From: Chloroflexus aurantiacus J-10-fl
GTDB lineage: Bacteria > Chloroflexota > Chloroflexia > Chloroflexales > Chloroflexaceae
Length of the DNA stretch: 64,000 nt
Direction of reading: 5' to 3'
Assembly: GCF_000018865.1 (NCBI RefSeq)
Contig: NC_010175.1
Location: 2,170,001 to 2,234,000 of the forward strand
Part shown: in pieces, positions 27,220-37,033 of the stretch
Position numbering within the stretch: the first letter of the stretch is position 1
Layout: every line of letters begins with the position of its first letter
Program-made: the position numbers and the translations under genes
The notes under the pieces: model-generated
The model's database searches: none
What the model was told of the DNA's origin: nothing
What the model saw: the letters and a program-made list of their open reading frames with translations, nothing else

Positions 27220-28692
27220 TCAGCGCACCTCAAACACCTCTTTGTCAACCAGCTCAACCTCAACCGGGTATTGACCGGTGAAGCAGCCGGTGCAAAAAGT
27301 AGAAGGATCACGTCCGGTTGAGCGAATCAAGCCTTCGAGGCTCAGGTAGGCCAGGCTGTCGGCACCGAGATGCTGGCGAATGCCTTCGATGGTCAGGCGA
27401 TGGGCAATCAGCTCAGGATAGGTTGCCATATCGACGCCAAGGAAGCAGGGGTGGCGAATGGGTGGTGACGAGACGCGCACGTGAACCTCGCGCGCACCGG
27501 CCTCACGCAGCAGACGCACGATTGGCCCACTGGTGTTGCCCCGCACGATACTATCATCAACCAACACCACCCGTTTGCCGGCCAGATTATCGGTCAGGGC
27601 GTTGAATTTGAGCGCAATACCAAGCTGACGCAATCGATCATCAGGCTGAATGAACGTTCGTCCGATGTAGCGGTTCTTAATCAACCCTTCCGAGTAGGGG
27701 ATACCCGACTCTTGTGCATAACCGATTGCTGCCGGCGTTGCACTGTCGGGAACCGCAATCACAATATCGGCATCGCACGGCGCTTCGCGGGCCAGTTCTC
27801 GCCCCTGCGCGACCCGGATGGCGTGGAGAACCGTTCCATGCAGCATGCTGTCGGGACGCGCGAAATAGATGTACTCAAACAGACAGGCTGCCGTGCGCAG
27901 CGACGGTTGGTGCGAGATGGTCTGGGGGCCGTCAAGCGTAATTTTGACAATTTCACCCGGCTCGATCTCACGCACGAATTCAGCGCCAATCGTCCCCAAA
28001 GCACAGCTTTCCGAAGCCACCACCCAACCATTGTCACTGAGCTGACCCAGGCAGAGCGGGTGTAATCCCCACGGATCGCGCACCGCGTAGAGTGCATCGC
28101 GGGTCAGTACGGTAAGACAGTACGCACCCTGTGCCCGTACCATGAAGACCTTGAGCTTCTCTTCCCAGGTACGCCCTTCGCCACCGGCCAGCATTTGCGT
28201 AATGACTTCACTATCGCTGCTGCTGGTCAGACCGACACCGCGTTGCAACAACTCACGTCGTAATGCGGCAGCATTAGTCAGATTACCGTTGTGACCAACC
28301 GCCAGTGGCCCTAATGCACTCTCGACAACGAACGGCTGGGCGTTTTCCAGCTTTGATGAACCGGTGGTTGAATAGCGCGTATGCCCAATCGCCATATAAC
28401 CGCTGAGCGGGCGCAACTTCTCTTCATCGAACACTTGCGCCACTAAACCCATGTTTTTGTAGTAACGAATGTTCCGCCCATTGCTCACCGCGATACCGGC
28501 ACTCTCTTGACCACGATGCTGAAGCGCGTAGAGACCGAAAAAGGTGAGGCGCGCAACGTCAGCATCGGCAGCGACAATGCCGAAAACACCGCACTCATGA
28601 CCCGGCTTGTCATCAGATACAGTGGGAAGCATACATTGAGCGGCAATGGTATCATTACGATCAGGTACGCCGGGCAGCGATTGATCGTTCAT
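27220..28692 (-). CDS. purF: Amidophosphoribosyltransferase
   Basis: A 490-residue enzyme catalysing the first committed step of purine synthesis: PRPP plus glutamine to 5-phosphoribosylamine. The N-terminal nucleophile domain begins at Cys34 (HECGVFGIVAA) after a 33-residue leader that would be cleaved off, as in Bacillus-type PurF. HRGQESAGIA follows. The PRPP-binding loop is VVLVDDSIVRGNTSG in the C-terminal phosphoribosyltransferase domain. Cys residues in RHPCFLGVDMATYPEL and STFCTGCFTG match the Fe-S ligands of the Bacillus type. AGGAGG precedes the ATG at 28692 by about 10 bases. It is divergent from the membrane subtilase gene, 71 bases away. No other pur gene is nearby. Confidence 0.96.
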   Translation of the reverse strand: MNDQSLPGVPDRNDTIAAQCMLPTVSDDKPGHECGVFGIVAADADVARLTFFGLYALQHRGQESAGIAVSNGRNIRYYKNMGLVAQVFDEEKLRPLSGYMAIGHTRYSTTGSSKLENAQPFVVESALGPLAVGHNGNLTNAAALRRELLQRGVGLTSSSDSEVITQMLAGGEGRTWEEKLKVFMVRAQGAYCLTVLTRDALYAVRDPWGLHPLCLGQLSDNGWVVASESCALGTIGAEFVREIEPGEIVKITLDGPQTISHQPSLRTAACLFEYIYFARPDSMLHGTVLHAIRVAQGRELAREAPCDADIVIAVPDSATPAAIGYAQESGIPYSEGLIKNRYIGRTFIQPDDRLRQLGIALKFNALTDNLAGKRVVLVDDSIVRGNTSGPIVRLLREAGAREVHVRVSSPPIRHPCFLGVDMATYPELIAHRLTIEGIRQHLGADSLAYLSLEGLIRSTGRDPSTFCTGCFTGQYPVEVELVDKEVFEVR

Positions 28693-28763
28693 GAGAAGTT
28701 ATCCTCCTGCGCGCAGATTTGGGGACAGTTCGCATCATTGCTGATTAAAGTATATCACGGATT

Positions 28764-31088
28764 ATGAAACCTTCAGACAACCTAACGACAGAGCAATATC
28801 AGCCATCCTGGGCTACCGGATGCCTTCTGATTGCGGTAGTTACCCTTGGGCTGGGCATCAATGGATTTTTGCGCCTGGTCGAAATAGGCGTAGGGCTATT
28901 TGGCGTCGATAGTGGTGGTCGTATCATCATTGTCTGGATCAGTCTGGCTATCGGTGCGGCGATGGCCGGCATCTGGTTCGGCTTAACCAGCGGTACCCTA
29001 CGGCATACGGCTGTGCGCTGGCTGGCCGGATTGCCCCTCCCGGCAATCCTGGTCTTAACCAGTCTCCTACCCTCTGCCGAGAGTCAGTTACAGATGGTGA
29101 TCCAGGCGGGGATATGCCTCGGCTACGCCCTCATCATTACCCGCCTTACCCGTTGCTCTCCCTGGCAATGGCGTTGGTGGCCCGCTGTCTTCAGCAGCGG
29201 TCTGCTGCTGAGCCTGCCCTGGCTCGCTATTGGCACCCCCGGTTCGTGGCTGGATACCGGTCTGGCGCTACTGACCGGTGGGCTGGTTGGCTGGGTTGGC
29301 GGATGCCTGCTGGCCTGGCGACCACCGCAGAGCTGGCAACAACCATCTGTCTCGATCACTATCCGGCTGATTGAGGGGGTCGGCCTGAGTGTGCTACTCC
29401 TGATACTCAGCCGTGCACTCGGTGTGAACAGCACCGCACTACTCTTCCTGTTTAGCGCACCGGTTGGTGGCTGGCTGCTCCTGAGCCTTGGCCGGCACAC
29501 AGCAGTTGCTACGGTCGTCCCAATGACCATCCTCTTCGGGATGTTCTTCTTTGGGGTACCACTGGCCCTCACCGACTCCGACACCCTGATCACCCTCTTG
29601 CTCTTCAGCAGCTTTCCCGAAGGCTTTCACCTCGCGGTACTGGCAGCAATCGGACAGGCGCTCCTGGCCCTGATCGCGATTCTCCTCGTGCAGTTCGTTC
29701 GCAATCCTCGCATCCACGCGGTTGGAGCTGGCGCGATGGCGGTTTTCGGGCTAGCGCTGATCATCGGTGGTGGTCGGGCAACACCACAGGGTGACCGCTG
29801 GTTTGTGGTGTTGCGCGATCAGGCGGTGCTGGGCGATCTGGCGACCATCACCGATTACAATCAACGACGAATGGCCGTCTACCAACGACTGACGAACCAT
29901 GCCTTGACCACCCAGACCGATCTGCGGGCGACACTCGACCGGATAGGAGTACGCTATACGCCCTACTACCTCGTCAATGCGCTCGAAGTCGAGGCCGATC
30001 TTCCTGTGCGGTTCTGGCTGCAACAATTGCCGGAGGTAGCCGAGGTGATGCCTGCACCGCATCTGCGGCCATTGCCGGTCGGATTGTCAACGTCTGTTGG
30101 GAATGAACCGCCACCAGATGAAACACCGTGGAATCTGGTCGCTATCGGCGCACCGGAGGTCTGGGCACTTGGCATTCGCGGCGCAGGGATTGTGATCGGT
30201 CAGGCCGATTCGGGAGTTGATGGCGCACACCCCGAATTACGTGATTCGTATGCTGGTCAGACACCCAATGGTATCGATCACGTCTACCACTGGCTCGATC
30301 CCTGGACCAATGCGCCAGAACCTTACGATGCCAGTGGTCACGGCACCCATACCCTGGCAACGATCCTCGGCAATCGGGTTGGTGTCGCACCCGAAGCAAC
30401 CTGGATCGGGTGCGTGAATCTGGCGCGCAACCTCGGCAACGCTCCGCGTTATCTCGACTGCATGCAATTCCTCTTCGCTCCGTACCCACCCGCTGGCGAT
30501 CCCTTCCGTGACGGTGACCCGACGCGAGGGGCGCACATCTTGAACAATTCGTGGGGCTGCCCGACGGACTTTGAAGGGTGTACACCGACTTCCTTACAAC
30601 CGGCAGTACAGGCATTGCGAGCGGCTGGAGTCTTTGTGGTTGCCAGCGCCGGCAATGATGGCCCGTCGTGTAGCTCACTGAATGCGCCACTCGCTATCTA
30701 CGATGACGTGATGACGGTCGGTGCTGTCAATAGCGCAGGCCAGCTTGCACCGTTCAGCAGCGTCGGGCCGGTCACCAGCGATGGCAGTTTACGCCCCAAA
30801 CCCGATCTGGTCGCGCCGGGAACCAACATCCTCTCGGCCTTTCCCGAACAGAGCTATGCCTATGCCGATGGCACATCGATGGCAGGACCGCACGTTGCCG
30901 GCGCTGTAGCCCTGATCTGGTCGGCCAACCCTGCCCTGATCGGCGATATTGAGACCACGGAACAAATCCTGCGCGAGACGGCCAGACCTTACACCCACAG
31001 TGATGGTGATCGGTGTGGGGTCGGCAACGGTGTTGGTGCCGGTCTACTCGACGTTGCCGCCGCCGTACAGCGAGCACTGAACCGATGA
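28764..31088 (+). CDS. Polytopic membrane protein fused to a subtilisin-like (S8) protease
   Basis: 774 residues. The first half (about 15-335) has nine or ten hydrophobic segments and no recognised family. Residues about 345-430 (DRWFVVLRDQ... VEADLPVRFWLQQLPEVAEVMP) resemble a subtilase prodomain of the I9 inhibitor fold. The C-terminal S8 domain (about 455-774) has Asp482 (IGQADSGVDGAHPEL), His526 (ASGHGTHTLATILGN), an oxyanion region (ILNNSWGCP) and Ser705 (GTSMAGPHVAGAVAL). Many Cys residues (SCSS, CGVG, GCVN) suggest disulfides, fitting an extracytoplasmic protease. The ATG at 28764 lacks a strong ribosome site. Likely a membrane-tethered protease that processes surface proteins; target unknown. 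Confidence 0.87.
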   Translation: MKPSDNLTTEQYQPSWATGCLLIAVVTLGLGINGFLRLVEIGVGLFGVDSGGRIIIVWISLAIGAAMAGIWFGLTSGTLRHTAVRWLAGLPLPAILVLTSLLPSAESQLQMVIQAGICLGYALIITRLTRCSPWQWRWWPAVFSSGLLLSLPWLAIGTPGSWLDTGLALLTGGLVGWVGGCLLAWRPPQSWQQPSVSITIRLIEGVGLSVLLLILSRALGVNSTALLFLFSAPVGGWLLLSLGRHTAVATVVPMTILFGMFFFGVPLALTDSDTLITLLLFSSFPEGFHLAVLAAIGQALLALIAILLVQFVRNPRIHAVGAGAMAVFGLALIIGGGRATPQGDRWFVVLRDQAVLGDLATITDYNQRRMAVYQRLTNHALTTQTDLRATLDRIGVRYTPYYLVNALEVEADLPVRFWLQQLPEVAEVMPAPHLRPLPVGLSTSVGNEPPPDETPWNLVAIGAPEVWALGIRGAGIVIGQADSGVDGAHPELRDSYAGQTPNGIDHVYHWLDPWTNAPEPYDASGHGTHTLATILGNRVGVAPEATWIGCVNLARNLGNAPRYLDCMQFLFAPYPPAGDPFRDGDPTRGAHILNNSWGCPTDFEGCTPTSLQPAVQALRAAGVFVVASAGNDGPSCSSLNAPLAIYDDVMTVGAVNSAGQLAPFSSVGPVTSDGSLRPKPDLVAPGTNILSAFPEQSYAYADGTSMAGPHVAGAVALIWSANPALIGDIETTEQILRETARPYTHSDGDRCGVGNGVGAGLLDVAAAVQRALNR

Positions 31089-31403
31089 CGAAAGCCGTAG
31101 ACGCGATGCTCTACCTGGAAAGACGCGCCGCCGGGTATGGTCACTGATGGCAAATCCTGGCGTGCGGTTACCCATCCCGCCAACGAACGCCACTACCACG
31201 CACGGTTGCCGGTATGGAGGGAGAGCGAAGCTGGCGTTCACGGCAGCCATCCTGAGGCACAGCAAGGTTTACTGTATACCCATTGCAAAACAAGCACGGG
31301 CATCATCCAGCCGGGCACAACACTAAAGGCGAAACGTATCGTCATTCCTGCCATTGTGCGGTAGAATGCACCCGGTAACAATGATACGACGACGAGGTGG
31401 CGT
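31089..31403. other. Gene-free gap
   Basis: 315 bases with no convincing gene, repeat or hairpin. A TGCGGTAGAAT stretch near 31356 could be an extended -10 for the following gene; the same 11 bases recur near 44414. Confidence 0.4.
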
Positions 31404-32840
31404 GTGAACGAAGGGCGCAAATGGTGGGCATTAGCAGCGGTCGGCACCGGTGTGCTGGTTTCGACCATTGATGGCTCGATTGTCAATATTGCTCTGAACA
31501 CCCTGGTACAGGCGTTTGCCAGCAATCTGAATGTTGTCGAATGGGTGGTCTTGGGCTACTTACTGACCCTGGTCTGCACACTCTTGATCATGGGTCGTCT
31601 GGGAGATATGTATGGCAAACGCCGGATGTATCTGATCGGCTTTGCCCTCTTTACCATCGCTTCGTTGCTCTGCGCCACCGCGCCGTCGATTGCAGCCCTG
31701 ATCGGCTTTCGGGTGCTACAGGGAATTGGGGCCGCAATGATTCAAGCCGTCGGCCCGGCATTGCTGGTAACTGCCTTCCCTGCCCGTGAACGTGGCATGG
31801 CGCTGGGAGCGATTGGCTCCTTCGTCGCCGCCGGTATTCTAATCGGGCCGGCCCTGGGTGGCGTGCTGTTGCAGTACGTCGGCTGGGAAGCGATCTTCTT
31901 CGTCAACTTGCCGATTGGTGTGCTGGGCTGGTGGCTCACCATCCGCTCAATCGCACCCGACCACACGACGCGCCCCGGTCAGCGGTTTGATCTGATCGGA
32001 GCGGTATTGATGGCTGTCACCCTGTTTTGCCTCCTGCTGGGGCTGACCGAAGGGCCATTGTGGGGATGGGGTGATAGTCGCGTGATCGGCCTCTTTGCAG
32101 CCTCGCTGATCGGTGGAATACTGTTTGTCTGGTGGGAATGGCGTCATCCGCAGCCAATGCTGCAATTGCGCATGTTCCGCCGACTGGCCTTCTCGCTCAA
32201 TCTGCTGGCCGCGCTGATCCTCTTTCTTGGTATTTCCTTCAACCTGCTGCTGACGCCACTCTTCTTTCAACTGGTATACCAGTTTGATCTCCAGCGCACC
32301 GGCTTGATGCTCATGGCGCTCCCCATTGCCCTCTCGCTCACCTCGCCGATCAGCGGACGGCTTTCAGACCGGTTTGGGCCGCGAGTGTTGACTATCGTCG
32401 GATTGCTGGTGACCGGATGTGCCTTGCTGGGCCTGAGTACGACCACACCGGTCACACCACCGCTGCAAATGTTGAGTTTTCTGATATTACTGGGATTTGG
32501 AGTAGGTTTGTTCCAAAGCCCGAATAACAGTACAGTGTTAGGCAACGCCCCGCCAGAGGCATTGGGGGTGGCGAGTGGTTTACTGGCGGTCGTCCGCACT
32601 GTCGGCCAAACCGGTGGCATTGCTCTGGCCGGTGCGATATGGGCATCGCAGATCTTTGCGTTGAACGGCGGCCCGGTGACTCCCATCACTGCGGCACCGC
32701 CACCGATTCTGGCCGGCGGCTACGATATAGCAATGCGCGTTGCCGCGTTGCTTGCTGCAATCGCGATTGTGCCATCGTTGATCGGCGGCTATGCACTTCA
32801 ACGTCAAATGGCACCGGCCAGACCGCCGGTTGCCGATTAA
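31404..32840 (+). CDS. MFS exporter, DHA2 (EmrB/QacA) family, 14 TM
   Basis: A 478-residue transporter with about 14 helices. Family hallmarks: helix 1 TGVLVSTIDGSIVNIALNTL (motif D1), motif A GRLGDMYGKRRMYLIGF, motif B FRVLQGIGAAMIQA and motif C AAGILIGPALGGVLLQYVGW. DHA2 proteins export cationic or amphipathic drugs by proton antiport. The start is a GTG with GAGG seven bases upstream; no in-frame ATG lies close to helix 1. A single gene; no regulator gene is adjacent to hint at the inducer. Confidence 0.88.
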   Translation: MNEGRKWWALAAVGTGVLVSTIDGSIVNIALNTLVQAFASNLNVVEWVVLGYLLTLVCTLLIMGRLGDMYGKRRMYLIGFALFTIASLLCATAPSIAALIGFRVLQGIGAAMIQAVGPALLVTAFPARERGMALGAIGSFVAAGILIGPALGGVLLQYVGWEAIFFVNLPIGVLGWWLTIRSIAPDHTTRPGQRFDLIGAVLMAVTLFCLLLGLTEGPLWGWGDSRVIGLFAASLIGGILFVWWEWRHPQPMLQLRMFRRLAFSLNLLAALILFLGISFNLLLTPLFFQLVYQFDLQRTGLMLMALPIALSLTSPISGRLSDRFGPRVLTIVGLLVTGCALLGLSTTTPVTPPLQMLSFLILLGFGVGLFQSPNNSTVLGNAPPEALGVASGLLAVVRTVGQTGGIALAGAIWASQIFALNGGPVTPITAAPPPILAGGYDIAMRVAALLAAIAIVPSLIGGYALQRQMAPARPPVAD

Positions 32841-32948
32841 TATACGTCGATGCAATCTTCACACCTGACACCCTTACCCCTCAACCGGATGCTTCATAAC
32901 AGAGCGAATCTGGGATGAGGTGAGGGTAGGTAAACACGGGAGATCACT

Positions 32949-34187
32949 ATGCATGATCGTGTGTGGCGTACAGTACGCCCTCTGACCGCGATGATTGGTA
33001 TCGTGCTATTCTGGTTTGTAATCGGTGGCTTGAGTGGCTGCACAGCAGCCCCCATCCTGGGGGAAGTCAGCGCAACCGCCGAACGGTACAATCCGGGTCG
33101 CGATACCCCATTAGCGATTAGCTATGAGATTGGGCGATCCGCCCTGGTTGATATCTACATCCTCGATGCGAATGGACAACGGTATGACCTGCGCCGGGCA
33201 CAGCCACGAGCAGCCGCAAACGATCCATACATCCTGCGCTTTGATGGCAGTGTTCCAACCGACGACCCGCAGGTACTACGTCGACTACTACCACCTGGAC
33301 AATACACGCTGGTTGTAGCTGCCCGTGCGGCTGATGGTAATGACAGCGATGAACGCCGTCTGCCATTGAGCATCGAAGGCGATGTGATTGCTCCACCCGA
33401 AATCGAAAATCTGATGGTCTGGCCGCCGGTTATTTCACCCAACGCTGATGCCATAGATGATGTCGCCGAATTTACTTATCGCCTACCGGTCAGCGCCACC
33501 GTCAATATTGAGGTACAGGCACCGAACGGCGAAATCATTCCGGTCGTCACCCGCGAAGAAGAGGGGCCATACGAGCAGCGTCACGTCTGGAATGGCAAAC
33601 GCCCCAACGGTTCGCTCCTCGAAGCCGGTGTTTACACCTACACAGTACGGGCAGAAGATGGCTTCGGCAATGTGGTACAGCGTCAGGGGCAAATCACCCT
33701 TGCCGACGTTGGTCAACCCGAAGCACGGATCGTCTACTCGATGATTGCCCCCCAGCGCGTTATGCTAGGCGAGGTCATTACGGTCACTATCCGGGTACGA
33801 AACACCGGCACCGTGCCCATCCGCACCTACGGGCCACCGAGCGGCTACGAATACACGACCGATGAAGTCTTCTCTTCGGTTGAAGACGGCATCTACGCTG
33901 CGCAAGCCGGTGGCTTCTGGCGAGTGGGCATGGATTGGGACGCCAACAGCGGTGGTGGTCCCAAACGCTACCCATACCGGTGGGCTATTTCACCCCGTCC
34001 GCCCGAAGAGTGGGCAAAACCGTTTGTCGAAGACTTCCTGTACCCAGGCGAAGAGGCCGAGATTATTGGCCGGGTGCGTATCTTACAACGTGAAACACGG
34101 ATGGGATTCTACGTCGGTCTGATACAGGATGGCGTTGGTTTTTTCCAGGATCGCACTGGACGAACCATTATCGATGTTGGTTTCTAG
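32949..34187 (+). CDS. Lipoprotein with FlgD-like Ig domain
   Basis: 412 residues. A signal helix (TAMIGIVLFWFVIGG) leads to a lipobox LSGC at about residue 31. Residues about 40-130 and 140-250 are beta-rich modules. The second (SPNADAIDDVAEFTYRLP, VNIEVQAPNG, RHVWNGKRPNGSLLEAGVYTYTVRAED) is typical of FlgD-type Ig folds found in surface proteins. The C-terminal part (about 265-412) contains RVMLGEVITVTIRVRNTGTVPIRTYG, a CARDB-like fragment. It is probably anchored to the outer face of the membrane as a structural or binding protein. Ligand unknown. Confidence 0.75.
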   Translation: MHDRVWRTVRPLTAMIGIVLFWFVIGGLSGCTAAPILGEVSATAERYNPGRDTPLAISYEIGRSALVDIYILDANGQRYDLRRAQPRAAANDPYILRFDGSVPTDDPQVLRRLLPPGQYTLVVAARAADGNDSDERRLPLSIEGDVIAPPEIENLMVWPPVISPNADAIDDVAEFTYRLPVSATVNIEVQAPNGEIIPVVTREEEGPYEQRHVWNGKRPNGSLLEAGVYTYTVRAEDGFGNVVQRQGQITLADVGQPEARIVYSMIAPQRVMLGEVITVTIRVRNTGTVPIRTYGPPSGYEYTTDEVFSSVEDGIYAAQAGGFWRVGMDWDANSGGGPKRYPYRWAISPRPPEEWAKPFVEDFLYPGEEAEIIGRVRILQRETRMGFYVGLIQDGVGFFQDRTGRTIIDVGF

Positions 34188-34197
34188 GATGCAAAAA

Positions 34198-34227
34198 ACC
34201 TGCCCCCTCGTTGTTGAGGGGGCAGGT
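34198..34227 (-). terminator. Bidirectional rho-independent terminator
   Basis: ACCTGCCCCCTC, loop GTTGTT, GAGGGGGCAGGT (perfect 12-bp stem). On the minus strand it is followed by a run of T (the AAAAAA before 34198), so it clearly ends the FHA gene; it lies 11 bases after the stop of the plus-strand lipoprotein gene and can serve both. Confidence 0.85.
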
Positions 34228-34246
34228 CACGAACCGTTCAACCGCT

Positions 34247-34546
34247 CTAGCGGTCGGCCACCTTAAAAGTTGCACTACCGATTGAGAGTAGATCGCCATT
34301 CTGCAAACGTTGACGCGAGCTAATCCGCTGACCGTTGAGCGCAACCAGGGCACTGCCGTCGAGTGGCGCGACAAACCAGCGCTCTAAAGCCTGCACAATC
34401 TCGGCATGGCGTTCGAGGACTTGCCGGTCATGCAGCACAATGTCGCATTGACGGGCACTCCCGATCACCATACTGCGTCGGTTGACCACGATCTGTTGCC
34501 CGGTTCGCGAACCGGACACACCGATGAGGGTTAATTCCCGACTCAT
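34247..34546 (-). CDS. FHA-domain protein, 99 aa
   Basis: A stand-alone forkhead-associated domain. Core motifs: GSRTGQQIVVNRRSMVIGSARQCDIVLHD (strand 3-4, containing GSAR-x-CDI), RHAEIV (the S/RxH position), and LNGQRISSRQRLQNGDLLSIGSATFKV (NG motif). FHA domains bind phosphothreonine peptides, so it is a readout for Ser/Thr kinases; none is adjacent. The ATG at 34546 has GGAGG five bases upstream. The canonical GRxxxxDI Arg is displaced to GSARQCDI, typical of many bacterial FHA proteins. Partner unknown. Confidence 0.85.
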   Translation of the reverse strand: MSRELTLIGVSGSRTGQQIVVNRRSMVIGSARQCDIVLHDRQVLERHAEIVQALERWFVAPLDGSALVALNGQRISSRQRLQNGDLLSIGSATFKVADR

Positions 34547-34747
34547 ACCTGCCTCCAATGAACATAACTATTGCGAAAAACTATATGACATTATGATTCT
34601 CATCAAAAACTCATTTTGTCAAGAGTGACCTTTGTACCATGTACGCTCGTAGTCTTGTGAGCGACAATAGAAGTTGTTACTACCGGGTTCAGATGAGGCA
34701 AGATCGTTCCAAACAATCCACATATCAATCCGGTTAAGGAGAACAAT

Positions 34748-35977
34748 ATGGCGGCTCCAGCAGTACAACGGGTGCGAATCTACTTGAACGGCGAGGATCG
34801 GAGCGGAGATCGTCCCCTTTACCAGGTAGTATTAGCCGAATTGCGCCAGAGTGGGGCAACCGGTGCGACAGTGATTGCAGCCCTGACCGGCTTTGGGCCA
34901 CGTCGGCAGGTACCTCCCCTTGCCGACCGCCAGCCGGTAGTGATTGAGTGGGTTGATCACGCCGGTCGCATCAAACGGCTCCTTCCCCTGATCGGCGAGC
35001 TGGCACCTTCAGCTTTAATCACCGTTGAACCGGTCGAGGTAGTTCAGGGTGCTCTACGTCCGGGCGGGCCATTCGGGGCTGAACAGATGGTATCCGATCT
35101 GATGCAGGTGCCGTCCAGAACTATTGCGCATAACGCCTCGCTTATTGAGGCCCTAGAGCACTTTGTGACGGCCAGGGCAGAGGTACTGCCTGTTATTGAC
35201 AACAACACGGTGATCGGTGTTATCTCGACCCGTGAACTGGCGTGGCGGGCAGGGTTGCGCCTGGCTCCAGAATTGCTCAGAGTACTGGGACCGGCGGAAG
35301 GCACTGCACTGGTGGCAGCGTTGAAGGGACGAAGCGTAGGCGAGATTGTCAACCGCGAGGTGTGTGGAATTGCGCCGACAACACCAATCCCCCAGGCGCT
35401 CACGATGATGATCGAATGGGGATATACCGAGATACCGGTTGTTGATGATCAGGGCCGCCTGGCCGGAGTCTTTGGTCAGCGCGAGGTCTTACAGGCCGCA
35501 GCTCGAACACTCACCGCTGTCCAGACTTCAGAAGGTGTGCAGGTTCGTATGGTCATGCAGGCCGCTACCGCCCGGATTGCGCTCGGCCAATCACTGGCAA
35601 CCGCGCTTGCGCTACTTATCACAGCACCCGGCCAACTCTTGTTCGTCGTTGATGAGGCCGGTCGTCTGGTCGGCACCTTACGCCTGGCCAGTGTCCTCAA
35701 TCATTTCCAGGGTGACGAGCGGAGTCTACTGTTAGCAGCAATTCAACGTGCGCAACCAACGCCGGCGACGGCACTGCCCGGCGCTCGCCAAACGATAGAC
35801 ACCCTGGTCGAGCCACCTCCATCTACCGTCGCACTTGATGCCAGCCTCGGCTCAGCGGCACAACAGTTGCTTGACCATAACGCCGAGCGCTTACCGGTCG
35901 TTGATCACGATGGTCGACTGTCGGGTATAATCGCACGTGGTGCCCTGATCAGGGCCTTATTACAACAAAGCGAATAG
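34748..35977 (+). CDS. DUF190 (PII-like) domain fused to four CBS domains
   Basis: 409 residues. Residues 1-105 match DUF190, a PII-like trimeric fold: RVRIYLNGEDRSGDRPLYQ, then GATGATVIAALTGFGPRR and QPVVIEWVDHAGRIKRLLP. Four CBS motifs follow as two Bateman modules (starts near 112, 200, 258 and 355), each with a DLMQVPSRTI-, NREVCGIAPTTPI- or VEPPPSTVALDAS-type entry and a hydrophobic PVVD-x-x-GRLxG strand. CBS pairs bind adenosine ligands (AMP, ATP, SAM, c-di-AMP). There is no channel or enzyme domain, so it is probably a ligand-sensing regulator acting on another protein. AAGGAG lies seven bases before the ATG. The epimerase gene starts 15 bases after its stop. Confidence 0.87.
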   Translation: MAAPAVQRVRIYLNGEDRSGDRPLYQVVLAELRQSGATGATVIAALTGFGPRRQVPPLADRQPVVIEWVDHAGRIKRLLPLIGELAPSALITVEPVEVVQGALRPGGPFGAEQMVSDLMQVPSRTIAHNASLIEALEHFVTARAEVLPVIDNNTVIGVISTRELAWRAGLRLAPELLRVLGPAEGTALVAALKGRSVGEIVNREVCGIAPTTPIPQALTMMIEWGYTEIPVVDDQGRLAGVFGQREVLQAAARTLTAVQTSEGVQVRMVMQAATARIALGQSLATALALLITAPGQLLFVVDEAGRLVGTLRLASVLNHFQGDERSLLLAAIQRAQPTPATALPGARQTIDTLVEPPPSTVALDASLGSAAQQLLDHNAERLPVVDHDGRLSGIIARGALIRALLQQSE

Positions 35978-35992
35978 TAGGACTGGTAACCT

Positions 35993-37033
35993 ATGGCTGA
36001 TCGTGTCTTAATTACTGGCGGAGCCGGTTTTCTGGGCATTAACCTGACGCGCTACCTGTTAGCGCGAGGGTATCTCGTGCGCTCACTTGATATTGCCCCC
36101 TTTGATTACCCCGAACGCAACCAGATTGAAGAGCACACGGGTGACATTCGTGACCGGGCTGCCGTTGATCGGGCGATGAAGGATGTGCGCTTCGTCGTTC
36201 ACACCGCAGCAGCTCTGCCGTTGTACTCGCCGGCAGACATCTTCTCAACCGATATTGATGGTACGCGCAACGTCCTCGAATCGGCTCGCGATCACGGGGT
36301 TGAGCGCGTTGTCCACATCTCCTCAACCGCCGTGTATGGTATTCCTGACCATCACCCGCTGCTGGAAACCGATCCCCTGAGCGGCGTTGGCCCCTACGGC
36401 GAGGCGAAAGTGAAAGCCGAAGAACTGTGCCTCGAATTCCGGCGTGCCGGTATGTGCGTGCCAATTCTCCGCCCCAAGTCGTTCGTCGGCCCAGAGCGGC
36501 TGGGCATCTTCGCAATGCTGTACGACTGGGCAATGGATGGGCGCAACTTCCCACTACCGGGGAACGGCAAGAATCGCTACCAGCTCCTCGATGTTGAAGA
36601 CCTTTGTGAAGCGATTGTACGCTGTCTGGAACTTGACCGTGATCGGGTCAACGACACCTTCAACATCGGTGCCAAAGAGTTCGGCACGATCAAAGAAGAT
36701 TTTCAAGCCGTACTCGATGCCGCCGGTCATGGCAAGAAGATCATCACCTTCCCGGCAGCACCGATGGTGTGGGCACTGGCGATTTTAGAGAAACTGAAGC
36801 TGTCGCCGGTGTATAAATGGGCGTATGGCACAGTCACCGAAGACTCCTTCGTATCGGTGGAAAAAGCCGAGCGCGTCCTGGGCTTCACGCCGAAGTATTC
36901 CAACAAAGAGGCGCTGGTGCGCAACTTCCAGTGGTACGTCGAGCACGCTAACCAGTTTGGTCAGCAAACTGGCGTCTCGCACCGGGTGCCCTGGAGTCAG
37001 GGTATTTTGCGGTTTGCGAAGCTGTTTTTCTAA
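35993..37033 (+). CDS. NAD(P)-dependent epimerase/dehydratase (extended SDR)
   Basis: A 346-residue Rossmann enzyme. Cofactor loop: TGGAGFLG (Gly9, Gly12, Gly15). The catalytic dyad is Tyr135 and Lys139 (YGEAK), with Ser in [23 protein letters not shown] and the [14 protein letters not shown] block are shared with sugar-nucleotide epimerases and sterol/terpenoid dehydrogenases of this class. The acidic residue after the second strand (SLDIAP) favours NAD over NADP. It probably shares an mRNA with the DUF190-CBS gene. Substrate (nucleotide sugar or other) cannot be assigned. Confidence 0.88.
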   Translation: MADRVLITGGAGFLGINLTRYLLARGYLVRSLDIAPFDYPERNQIEEHTGDIRDRAAVDRAMKDVRFVVHTAAALPLYSPADIFSTDIDGTRNVLESARDHGVERVVHISSTAVYGIPDHHPLLETDPLSGVGPYGEAKVKAEELCLEFRRAGMCVPILRPKSFVGPERLGIFAMLYDWAMDGRNFPLPGNGKNRYQLLDVEDLCEAIVRCLELDRDRVNDTFNIGAKEFGTIKEDFQAVLDAAGHGKKIITFPAAPMVWALAILEKLKLSPVYKWAYGTVTEDSFVSVEKAERVLGFTPKYSNKEALVRNFQWYVEHANQFGQQTGVSHRVPWSQGILRFAKLFF

